In this document: positions 9,636 to 19,645 of the stretch, piece by piece
Position numbering within the stretch: position 1 is the stretch's first letter
Layout: each line of letters begins with the position of its first letter
Source: Phytophthora hibernalis
Lineage: Eukaryota; Oomycota; Peronosporomycetes; Peronosporales; Peronosporaceae
Length of the DNA stretch: 64,000 bases
Reading direction: 5' to 3'
Assembly (NCBI GenBank): GCA_012656075.1
Contig: JAAKBF010000233.1
Span: forward strand, 62,001-126,000
The notes under the pieces: model-generated
What the model was told of the DNA's origin: nothing
Seen by the model: the letters and a program-made list of their open reading frames with translations, nothing else
The model's database searches: none
Translations under genes and position numbers: made by a program

Positions 9636-10906
9636 ATGACCCGCGCGTCCAGTAGCACCGAGTCCCCGTCACCACTGACAGCAAAGTGGCAGTGGATCAT
9701 GAGAGCACTGCGAGCGAAAGCAGCGCCTCGGACAGCTGCGGGAGCCCCGACCGACCCCGAGTGGCGCTCATCACTGGCATCACGGGGCAGGACGGATCGT
9801 ATCTGAGTGAACTGCTGCTGGCCAAAGGCTACACGGTGCACGGCCTCGTGCGTCGGTCGTCGAACTTCAACACGGCGCGACTGGAGCATTTGTACCGAGA
9901 CCCGCACGACCGCGGCGTCCGCCTCTTCCTACACTACGGAGACCTCACGGACGCATCGAATCTGTGCCAGATCGTGGCGCGCGTCCGACCCGATGAAGTG
10001 TACAACCTGGGCGCCATGTCCCATGTTAAAGTCTCCTTTGAGATGGCTGAATACACGGCAGACGTTGACGCAATTGGAGCGCTGCGTCTGCTGACGTGTT
10101 TGCGCACCTGTGGCCTCGACTCGACGCGGTTCTACCAAGCGTCTACGAGTGAACTGTACGGCAAGGTGCAAGCCACACCGCAGGATGAAGACACGCCGTT
10201 CCACCCGCGGTCACCGTACGGTGTAGCCAAGCAGTTTGCGTTCTGGAGCGTGTTGAATCACCGAGAAGCCTACGGGATGTACGCCGTGAACGGGATTCTG
10301 TTCAACCACGAGAGTCCACGACGCGGACCGACCTTCGTGACCCGCAAGATCACGCGCGCGGTGGTGCGTATTCGCGCGGGCATTGAAAAATGTCTTTTCG
10401 TGGGCAACCTGGATGCCAAGCGAGACTGGGGCCACGCACGCGACTACGTGGAATGCATGTGGCGAATGCTTCAACACGACACGCCGCAGGATTTCGTGGT
10501 TGCCACTGGAGAGTGTCATAGTGTTCGTGAGTTTGTGGAGCTCGCATTTGCTCATGTGGGGCTAACCATTGGATGGAAGGGCACGCAGGGCTCGGAAGAT
10601 GAGGTGGGAGTTGTCGTAGACGACAACCAACACCCGCAAGATGCTGACCTACTGGACCCGGATCGAGCGGTGGTGCGAGTAGATCCGGTGTATTTCCGCC
10701 CGGCAGAAGTCGATTTGTTGTGCGGTAACGCGAGGAAGGCCCAACGTGAGCTCGGCTGGACGCCAACTGTACGCTTTCGAGAGCTCGTTGCTGAAATGGT
10801 TGCGTCGGATGCCCGAGAGCTGCGGTGCGAGACTCGTGGGAGTGGGAAATTCGGCTATGACGAAGCCCCAACCCAGTTCTTAAGCCAGGAATTCCGTGGC
10901 GTTTGA
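9636..10906 (+). CDS. GMD: GDP-mannose 4,6-dehydratase
   Basis: Converts GDP-mannose to GDP-4-keto-6-deoxymannose, the first step to GDP-fucose; cytosolic, NADP-dependent extended SDR. Motifs: cofactor loop VALITGITGQDGSYL, NFNTARLEHLY, the TSELYGKVQ segment, catalytic SPYGVAKQFAFW (Tyr and Lys), NGILFNHESPRRG, NLDAKRDWGHARDYVE and the closing YFRPAEVDLLCG. A loop of about 15 residues before YFRPAEVD is longer than in animals. The catalytic frame has no in-frame ATG upstream. The ATG at 9636 (MTRASSSTESPSP) is in the next frame and would join smoothly if the AAA at 9683-9685 were AAAA, giving LTAKVAVDHES. I take 9636 as the start on that basis. The function call is firm; the start is inferred. 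Confidence 0.92.
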
Positions 10907-11023
10907 CAGTCATTACTTTTTGCCCCATGAAGCGTATGTACAGTGCTAACATCATACAGCTACCGCAGCGATTCAAGATAACTTTTACTTCGTGAAGTAT
11001 TCGCTTTCAAAACTGGAGTCAAT

Positions 11024-13764
11024 CTAGAGACTCCTGCGTTCTTGGTAGCGACGCAGCAGTACGCGGCGTTCAAGCTCCGGTTGAGCAGCAACATGGCCTT
11101 CGATTTCAAGAAGCACAGGGCCCTGCAATCGTGCGAGCAATTGGGCAAACGTTGGCCGACGCGCAGGTATGTCACGAAGGCAATCCTCAATGAGTTTGCG
11201 ACGTTCAGGCAAACAACTGGAAGGCAACGATGGCCGCAGGCCCTTGTGAGCCACGCGCATGAGCACTTTTAATCCAGTCTCCTCCTGATCGTGATACGGA
11301 GTGCGGCGTGTTTCAAGCTCGGTGAGCACGATGCCGAACGAATACACGTCAGCCTCCGGTCCATACCGTTCGCTACGAATAATCTCGGGTGCTAGCCAGA
11401 ACGGTGTGCCCACAAGAGTGGTAAGAGCGTCCACGCCCTTTTTGTACCGACGACTAAGCCCAAAGTCACCCACTTTGCAACCGAACGTTGCTGAGCACAG
11501 GATGTTCACACTCTTCAGGTCACGATGTACTACGGGTCGTTCCTGCGAATGCAGGTAGAGCATTCCCTGCACAGCATCAACAGCCATCTTTAGCAGTGGA
11601 TCAGCCCACGTGAAATTCTTTCCCAGTCCTGAGTGTAGCACGCTGTGCATGTCACCGTTTTCAAGATACTCCATCACGATGCACAGATTCGACGCGTTGT
11701 CCCAGCTTGCGCCGATGAACTGCACGATATTTGGGTGCCGTAGACACGACATGAGCTCGATCTCATCACGAAAGCTCGCCAGTGCGCTGTCTCCATTTGA
11801 TGCGTCTCGGTTTCCATTTCGATTTCGACTGGCGCCAGACTCCACAATATGTTCACGACGCATTCGCTTGCAGACGACGATAGTGCCGAAATACCGGGCT
11901 TTAATCACGTCACCCATTGAGCCTCGACCGATAGCCTGCAGGAATGTAAGGTCAGCAAATGGAATATGCACCATCTCGAGATGACGCATTTCCGGTGCAG
12001 CTAGCACGCGTGCCACTGCGCGCTCCTCGTCAGCGTGGGCAGCATCATTCTGCAGTGCAGCCTCCGCTTGCTTCAGCGACGATTTCAAATTCTCATTCTC
12101 TTTCTCAACCAAAAATTGGAGAGGAATGAGCGCCGATTGGTACGGTCCGAAGAGTACGACAAGATGAGTAGCAGCACGACAGCCATGCCATAAGAGAACG
12201 TTACGAGCCACTGTAACTGTAGCCCGAAGGCACTCACGACAATGGCGTAGATAGCACCTCCGGTGACTGCCACGACCACGACTTGGACAAACTCCAGACG
12301 AATAGATATCACGAACAGGAAGCTGAACAGTGAAGCAAAACTCACAAGCGTCTGCACCAGCGCGTCCGAGCACATGTGAGTCACGCTCAAAGCGAGATTC
12401 CTTTGCTCATCGTTTAAATAAGCAAGAGCGATGTTGATGGTGGAGTTGCTCAGACCCTCATCACTGCCACTTGAGCTTCCGTTTAAACCAGCAAACGTTG
12501 AAGTGAGCTCTGAATTCGAGGTTTCACAAGACAGGTAGTCATCCACGACCATCGTATACGCATTGGAGGCCAGTCGGCTAGCGTCCGCTAACCATACTTG
12601 GAACGTCAGGTTAAAGAAGATGATGATAAGGCATACCCAACTTCGCCACCGCGTCTGGAACGGATTGTACTTGTTGGGCAGCGCAGCAAACGGCAGCGCA
12701 ATCGGGATGTAAATCCACTGGAAAATGGTCGGCAAGGAGTCATAGGAGAGAATGAACTGCTCCATGCCGGTGAATCCCGAACTAGGGACCGCGTAGAACA
12801 CCAAATTCACAAATACATGAACAGCCATCCAGACACCGATATGCCAGCGCGCACGTCCAAACCAGTAAATCGCCGTGAAATCTTGATACAGCGTCTCCAG
12901 CTTCGGATCCAGGAAAAAGCGTGTGTACTTGTTGAAGACGTGCGGATCCGGTTTCACCAGCACCGCGTCGATATACTGCACCGTAGCGTCATCAACGTCC
13001 AAGAGCGTGGCGCCCTTGTCCTCTTCACTATTTCTGCGACTGGTCTTCTCCTGTCTTCTCCTCCGTCTCTCTTCTCGTCGTTGTCTTCTCTTCTCCCTCC
13101 GTCCAGCTTCGTCGTCCTGCTGACGATACTCGCCAGTACTGAACATTTCCACGTGTTCACTGCCAGGCACTTGACTCGAGGATGAACCTGACACAGGAGG
13201 AAGCGGGGGCGAGACAAACCCCACGCGCTTTACGCCACCTCGTGTCCGTTTCCTGTCCTTCGGTCGTGGCATCAAGAAGTGGAAAGGATCGGGTCTTGCA
13301 GCGTGGCTATCTTCAACCGGAATAGGTTCTCTTTGGGCCAGCTGGGTGCAACGAATACTCTCATTGTATGTAGCTGCTGCAGTTGCAGCCGTGGAGAGTG
13401 GAGCATCGGATGCTGGCGGCGTCGCGCTGCTGTCGGTCTCAGAGGACCCACGAGGCGCTACGGAGCCTGCAATAGCTTGAGATTTACGTCTCGACACCTC
13501 TTCATACACTCGTTCCATGCGGTACGTAGCATCCTGCTCGTGACGGCCCCGAGAGCCCGAAGAAGCCGATCTGGGTGGGAACAGTCCGTCTGTAGGAGAT
13601 TGTGCGGCTTCTGCTGGGCGGGTGGAGCGCGCAGTGGGCGCAACGGGAAGATGAGACTCAGGAGAAGACGCTGCAGCATTAGAGTCAGCGGCAGAAGCCT
13701 CCTCGGCCGATTCCTGACGCCGGTGGTCGGCCAGCAGCGCCGCCAGCGCGCTCTTCCTGGCCAT
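11024..13764 (-). CDS. Multi-pass membrane TKL-type protein kinase
   Basis: Start is taken as the ATG at 13764 (MARKSALAALLADHRRQES). The first 200-odd residues are disordered and carry a strongly basic run (RREKRRQRREERRRRRQ). A membrane region with about six helices follows: IGVWMAVHVFVNLVFYAV, IFQWIYIPIALPFAALP, VCLIIIFFNLTFQVWLA, then three closely spaced helices, with N-glycosylation sequons in the loop between helices. A short coiled linker (VEKENENLKSSLKQAEAAL) leads to a complete kinase domain: GRGSMGDV loop, VVCKRM lysine, HRDLKSVN, DFGLSRR and GTPFWLAPE. The kinase is therefore predicted to be cytosolic and coupled to a sensor membrane domain. The two parts lie in different frames, and one more T in the T5 run at 12111-12115 (read on the minus strand) joins them as SNFLVEKENEN. 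Ligand unknown. Confidence 0.85.
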
Positions 13765-14150
13765 GCTGAGCGAAGTGCTGACTTTATCCGCAGTGTTTAG
13801 ACAAGGATGTTTTTCAGCCAATGGAGACGGGGCAGAATTCAAGTTTCAGCGAATGAAAAGAGGTATGCGGACTGCTATCGGAGACCAACCTCGAGACCAG
13901 CAACTACAGCGCCACCACCTCATTAACGATGCTGTCTGCATGCACGTTGGTAACTATATACGTGCGTAGTACAGTATTGTAGTGCCATTCACGCCAACAT
14001 GAGGTGCTTGACCTACCACAACAAGCGTCTTGCCTATTCAGCCTATTGCCGCATTTCCACCAATCAAAATGCGTCAAACATTACCAATATGCTGCTTATC
14101 CCGAGCTCACCTCCTCGAGGCCCAGTACGGATCTGCTCTGTCCAAGCGAG
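13765..14150. other. Divergent spacer
   Basis: About 390 bases between the kinase start (minus) and the T1 start (plus), presumably holding both promoters. An open frame runs into T1 from 14004, but its extra 49 N-terminal codons have no counterpart in paralogue T2 and are treated as untranslated. Confidence 0.35.
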
Positions 14151-15253
14151 ATGAAAGCGGCCAGCAGTCGCGATGTACCCACCGCCTCGTGGTCTCTGAA
14201 CCCCGTGCGCTTCATGCAGTTGGCGCTGGCCATGACCATGCTGCTCTCGGTCTCCTACATGTGGCAGTTCACAGCGGAGACGGTAGTTTCCCCCAGACGG
14301 ACGAGATCGAGGCTACAAGTGCCAAAGACGCTGCCGCCAAACTCGTCCAAGCTGCAGAGAACGCTCTGGCGGTGCAAAGAGACCGCTCCCACGCACACAC
14401 GCAGTACGTGGTGCGGGGTTGAGGAGGCGCACAAGTTCGTGCGCGAGTACGACGTGGACGCCATGGGGCCGCTGTTTATGCTGTTTATGAGCGACACGGA
14501 CGCCAACGGGACGTACTGGTTCTCGCCCTGTCAGCTCGTGAAAAACGCCATAAATGAGGGCTTCAAACGCGCCCCAAGACGCTCGAGACTGCTGGAGATT
14601 CAGGTCGGCCCCGAGAAGTATTGGAACGACCTGATGAATCCGTTCCGACAGAACCAGCTCTTCTACATCGACTATTTGCCGACGCTCATGCGGTACGACG
14701 GAGGCGGCAACTCGTCGGCGCTGCTGGCTGGACCCAACTGCTTGAACCAGGATCTGCTGGACGTGGTGTTCAGAGTGAGCAAACCGGCGGCTGGAACGCC
14801 CAACGCCAACCGCCTCGTGCACATGAACACGATGAAGCAGGTCATGGACTTCCTGGCGCTCTACGACTACTCGTTCCCGCTCTACATGTTCTTTGTGTCG
14901 GGCGTGCACGCCTTCAACAACCGACTCTGGTGTCCGTTCTGCGATAAGGCCGAGGTGCCGGTCATGCACTACTTCAACTACTCGGCGCCGGCCTCGGCCG
15001 TGCTCATGCGCATCGTGGTGGCACAGGAACCTCGTCAGTGGTTCGACGAAGACAACGACTTTGTGGGTCAGGAGTTCAGCGAAAAGGTCGTCGAGTTCGA
15101 CGGCGTGCCGTACCTGGGCTTCGTCGACAGGAACCAGACCAGCAAGAAGATCAAGCTGCGGGAGTTCGTGCACGGCATGGACCAGCACGAAAACTGCGAG
15201 ACTTTTTCCGCCAGAAAGCACCGGCCGCTGCAACCATCGTCCCAGCAGCATAA
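14151..15253 (+). CDS. T1: membrane-anchored double TRP14-like thioredoxin protein
   Basis: Predicted type II membrane protein. A short N-terminus (MKAASSRDVPTASWSLNPVR) precedes one helix (FMQLALAMTMLLSVSYMWQF), then two thioredoxin-like domains of the TXNDC17/TRP14 (DUF953) kind. Domain 1 has GPLFMLFMSDTDANGTYW, a degenerate FSPC in place of CPDC, VGPEKYWNDLMNPFRQNQ and LPTLMRYDG. Domain 2 has FVSGVHAFNNRLWCPFCD with an intact CPFC, and VPYLGFV with the cis-Pro. Sequons NSS and NYS suggest a lumenal or outside location. It is closely related to T2 (32214). Three frame jumps (about 14275, 14420 and the AAAA at 15190-15193) disappear if one or two bases are added. With the last one corrected the protein ends LRDFFRQKAPAAA... 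at 15253, like T2; uncorrected, the frame runs to 15275. No function is established. Confidence 0.75.
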
Positions 15254-15275
15254 AGCAAGGGAAGGAATACATTAG

Positions 15276-15715
15276 TGCGTCAACTTCATCAAATAGAGAG
15301 AAACTGCCGTGTACATGCTGTTGCAGTAGTGTTCAAAAAGGGAGAACATTTTGTGTACTTCATCAAATTGAGAGAAACTGCCGATATGTATTATAAATAT
15401 TACTGTATTTTTTAAATACCGGTATTTAATACATGCTTCGCGACCATTCTGATTTTGTGAACTGTAATTGCAGTTTTTTGTGTCTTTAGTACTTAAGTAT
15501 TTTATGTACCTTTAATTTGTGGACACTTATTTTATGTCTTTCTTTTTGTAAACATGCAATTTGTGTGCACTAATTTTGTGTCTCTTATTTGTGTTTAATA
15601 ATTGTAAGCATCTTAGCCATAGCCGGTGCATTTGTCCGTTGGCACTGCGCACCAGCCATTAGTTTTGAACGCATTGCAGCTCCAGTACGCCTTGTGCCCA
15701 ATAGCAGCAGCAGCC
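15276..15715. other. AT-rich spacer
   Basis: About 440 AT-rich bases between T1 and BRX1. It contains the perfect palindrome AAATACCGGTATTT (near 15414-15427) and T-rich stretches that may hold the T1 poly(A) region. No gene seen. Confidence 0.4.
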
Positions 15716-16715
15716 ATGGCCATGATGAAGCGAAGACGCGAGAACGAGACGGGAGCGCAGGTGGATGCGGCCGAGGAGGCCAAGAAGCAGAAGCTGGCCA
15801 CGGCGGGCGGCACCAAGTACGTGAACAAGCAGCGCGTGCTTGTGTTCTCGTCGCGCGGCATCACGACGCGCTACCGCCACCTGATGGACGACTTCCGCAA
15901 GCTGCTGCCGCACCACAAGCGTGAGGTGAAGCTGGACGCCAAGGACTCGCTCCACGTGGTCAACGAGATTGCCGAGATCAAGGGCTGCAACACGACCATC
16001 TTCCTGGAGGCTCGCAAGCGCCAGGACCTCTACATGTGGGTCAGTCGTGTCGGCACGGGTCCCAGTGCCAAGTTCCTCGTGCAGAACGGTGCGTTCCATT
16101 GCTACGTTGATTTTCATCCCTCTATTGTCATTTTTGGCTGACTTATGAGCATTTTGCTACCATGATGCAGTGCACACCATGGACGAGCTCAAGATGACGG
16201 GCAACGCGTTGGCCGGTTCGCGCCCGCTGCTGACCTTCGACAAGTCGTTCGACGAGGCCCCGCACCTTCAGGTGATCAAGAAGCTCTTCACGCAGGTGTG
16301 GGGTACGCCCAAGGCCCACCCCAAGAGCAAGCCGTTCATCGACCGTGTCATGAGCTTCTACTACGCCGACGGCAAGGTCTGGTGCCGCAACTTCCAGTTG
16401 GCCGACGACGCCGACACGAAGAAGGCGGAGCTGGCGGCGCTGCACCGCGGCGAGGACCTCGTGCAGCTCATTGAGATCGGCCCGCGCTTCGTCATCACGC
16501 CCATCCGCATCTTCGACGGCAGCTTCGGCGGCCAGACGCTGTACCAGAACGAGCACTACGTGTCTCCGAACGAGAACCGTCGCGACGCCAAGGCGGACAA
16601 GCGCGACCGCTACGTGTCTCGCAAGTCGGCGCAGGGTGAGCGTAAGGAGCGTCAACCCGATCGCGAAATGCCCGAGGACCAGTTCGCCGACGTGTTCGCC
16701 GGTGCCAAGCAGTAA
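15716..16715 (+). CDS. BRX1: Ribosome biogenesis protein BRX1 (Brix domain)
   Basis: Nucleolar Brix-family factor needed for 60S subunit assembly and pre-rRNA processing. The 305-residue product comes from two exons, 15716-16088 and 16171-16715, split by an 82-base intron with GTGCGT and ATGCAG ends. The join rebuilds the conserved FLVQNVHTMDELKMTGN. Other family strings are VLVFSSRGITTRYRHLM, DLYMWVSRVGTGPSAKF, GSRPLLTFDKSFD, PKSKPFIDRVMSFYYADGK and EIGPRFVITPIRIFDGSFGG. The C-terminus is basic. No frame problem was seen in this gene. Only 218 bases separate it from the next gene, typical of gene-dense oomycete regions. Confidence 0.96.
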
Positions 16716-16933
16716 GAAGCAACTCGAAACTGCGTCTCCGTCAAGAAAATGGTCTCACGCAGGCAATCAGCCTTTAGTCGCTTGAAAACCCATTGCCCAC
16801 CGAGACAGATAACTTTATAGACCTCTTTTCCACTTCAACACGTTGCAGTCTTCCCTCATTGGCTGAAAGTCCAGTCAGATCTTCTTATCATTGGCCCAAA
16901 CTCTCATAACGGTTTTGCAGGAAGAGGCAGCAC

Positions 16934-19533
16934 ATGAAGGCGTTCAACGCCTGGCGGGGCGGCGACGCGAGCGGCAAAGGCGCCAATGACGCCGTAACGG
17001 AGCTGCAACAAGTGATACTGAAGAAGGACCTGATGATCCTGAGTCTGCAGACGCAGCTGGACGCGTACAGGACGCGCTTTGGGGAGCTGCCGGCCGAAGT
17101 TTTGGACCAAATCGAGCAATCCGAGCCTAGAACGGAGTTTAAACAGCCACGCAGCAGGGAATTGAGCGCCGGCAGGAAGGAATTAGCAGTGGCGGCCAAT
17201 GGGAGTGAAGAGATAAAGTCGCAGAGCAGGAAACAGCCGACGCCGCGTCCTGGAGCCGTGTCCCCGAGGCTCCGAGCTGCTTCTGACGCTGAGGAAGCTG
17301 CTGTGAAGGTGCAGAGTCGCTCCAGCAAGAATGTGGTGCTAGACTTCGTGGAGGACTCGCCCATGTTCCGTCGCCAATTGGAGGGCTTCGAGGAGTCCAT
17401 CACGGGCCTCCGAGCGCTGCTGAAAGAGCTCGTGGCCCACTCGAAGGAGTACGCAGCTGCAGGCAGGAGCTTCGGAGAGGAGGAGACGGCGCTCGCGGAT
17501 GAGCTGGTGCAACGAAAACACGCGCGCGATCTTCTCGACAAGTTGCCCCGAGCTGGGCAGCTTATCGGAGCTTTTTGGAGAAATGCACGACACGTTGGCT
17601 CAGGTGCAGAGCTCGCGGGTGAGTATGTTGTTGGGCGTGGAGTCGCTGCTGAGCAGATCGATCCAGCAGTTCTCGGACAAGGAGCTGCTGAAGGAGGCAG
17701 GGAGCTGAGGAAAGACGTTGCGAAGCTCGGAGATGAGTACGAGGCGCTGCTGGGCAAGTTGTTAAGCAAGTCTAGACAACCAGGTCAACCGGCGAACGGC
17801 ACGGGGACTCCTACTGGGGCAGGAGACTCGGTTGGAATGCTGGGTCTAGGCAGTCCGGCGATGCCGGGAGGGAACTATAATGGAGCTGGTGAGGGTATCA
17901 ATATGGGGACACCACCGGCCTCGGCTGCTTCAGGAGGCAGCAGCAGTAATGTTCTCAGTTCAGAGACTGCAAATGGAAGCGATAAACAGCAACGAGCTTT
18001 GGAGCGAGACGTGGTCGTGGCACGTCGACGATTCGAGTTGGCTCGCTTTGATCTGGTTCGCTACATGAACCGAATCGACTGCATGAAGAAGTTCGTTTTG
18101 GTGGAGTGCTTTAACTCCATTTTGTACGCGCAACTGGGTCACTTTCACGCATGCCACGAGCTCGTAAAATCTGTGGAGCCCACTCTTCGCAAACGTCAAG
18201 AAATGATGCAAGTTTCTCGAAAGGATTTTGAGCAGGACGAGCAGATGTGGGTATCACAGCGACAACTACTCGACCAGCGTTTATCGCAAGATGTGGAATT
18301 TGTTCACTCTGCTTGTGGGCCTGGCACTTTTGGTAGCGAATCACCGGCAACTGGGAGCGGACTAAGCGTCGAGACGGCAATGTCCAGCGAAATGTTTCCG
18401 TCACTTGACTTGCCAGTGGAGGTCATTTCGATGGACACAAGCAGTAGTCGACAAACCGTGGCCACGTCCCCGGTGGCGTTGCTAAGCAAGGGTATTTGTT
18501 TGTACGCAACTCGCTTTTCCCAGCTAGGAGTTGGAAGCGTCGCTGGTTCCAGATCCATGCAGGCAAGCTTTTTCAAACAACATCGCGTAATGGGGCTGGG
18601 AAGCATCCTACTGAGAGCAGTTTAACCCTCGTATGTGACCTGTTGCTCGCTCGCGTGCGTGAGCTCGAGGGTTCAAGTTTGCCCTTCTGCTTTGAAGTAA
18701 TTGATGCGAACCGCGCAAAACTTTTACTTCAGGCTGCGAGTGCTCGCGATATGATTGAGTGGATTGAAGCTGCGCGTCGAAGTACTGAGAGCGCATTAGA
18801 AAAGCAAAGTCATCGTCAAGAGGTGCATCCAGAACAGCAGTCAGTCGTTGAAGAGCTAACGGAAGCAAACCCATGCTGCGCGGATTGTGGACAGGAGCCA
18901 GCTGAATGGGTGTCGATTAATATCGGGTGTCTCTTGTGTATTGAGTGCTCGGGCATTCACCGAAGTCTCGGCGTTCACGAATCAAAGGTACGATCACTGA
19001 CCCTGGACTCGTGGGATATGTCGCTTCTCGCGCTATTACGCGATAGACTGGGAAATGATGCTGTAAACGCCGTATGGGAGCACACGGTGCCTGATGGCTG
19101 GACTAAACCGACACCAACCACCTCACGGGAAGAAAAATCTCGGTTTATTAAGGCCAAGTACCATTTTCATGGGTTTGCTGAGCCGGACGAGACTTTGAAT
19201 GCCCTGGAAGATGACGACAGCGCATTAAAACAGGAATTGGCCAAGCGGTTTATAACTGGGGCCTCAGAAGGAAATTTGACAGAGCTGATGTGGTGCCTGG
19301 CGCACGGAGTGGATGTAAACGTACGCGCAGGTGACCATAATGAAACGGCACTACACGTAAGTGCTGCGGCAGGGGCTGCAATATGCTGTGACTACCTTGT
19401 GTTAAACGGCGCAAGCTTGACTCTGACTGACAAGCGGGGTCGTTTGCCTTACGACGCCGCCAAGGCCGGTGGGTTTGAAAACATCAAGCTCACTTTAATG
19501 CAAAAGATGAGTCTGGAACAATATCAGTCGTAG
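16934..19533 (+). CDS. BAR-PH-ArfGAP-ankyrin protein (ACAP-like)
   Basis: A GTPase-activating protein for Arf-family GTPases, recruited to curved phosphoinositide membranes. Domain order: short N-terminal coiled segment; BAR domain split over about 17340-18270 (MFRRQLEGFEESITGLRALL, ELFGEMHDTLAQVQSSRVS, LRKDVAKLGDEYEALLGKLL, MKKFVLVECFNSILYAQLGH) with a long Gly/Ser-rich insert; PH domain from about 18465 (KQGYLFVRNSLF, KRRWFQIHAGKLF); ArfGAP zinc finger near 18875 (CADCGQEPAEWVSINIG, LCIECSGIHRSLGVHESKVRSLTLD) with the arginine in place; two ankyrin repeats at the end (HNETALHVSAAAGAA). The BAR core at about 17500-17705 sits in a different frame from its flanks. The PH domain is joined by a further -1 shift at the CCCC at 18468-18471; adding a C gives TSPGGVAKQGYLF. 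I treat these as assembly indels in one gene. Confidence 0.85.
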
Positions 19534-19645
19534 AGGAACGAAAGCACTGGAACCAGGTAGCGTCAAATACTCTAAATCCTTTTAGAACACGTCATGATTA
19601 GGCGATGCTTGATATTTTTCTAACGATCTAACGTGTGAAGATTCC

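Noticed and set aside
12105..12120. Programmed -1 frameshift between the membrane domain and the kinase
   Set aside because: The site is a simple T5 run with no slippery heptamer in the zero frame, and the same kind of -1 change occurs at about twenty unrelated genes. A base-calling loss explains all of them.
14313..15272. 319-codon minus-strand ORF
   Set aside because: Antisense to T1, which has paralogues with the same domain order on the plus strand. The minus reading has no motif.
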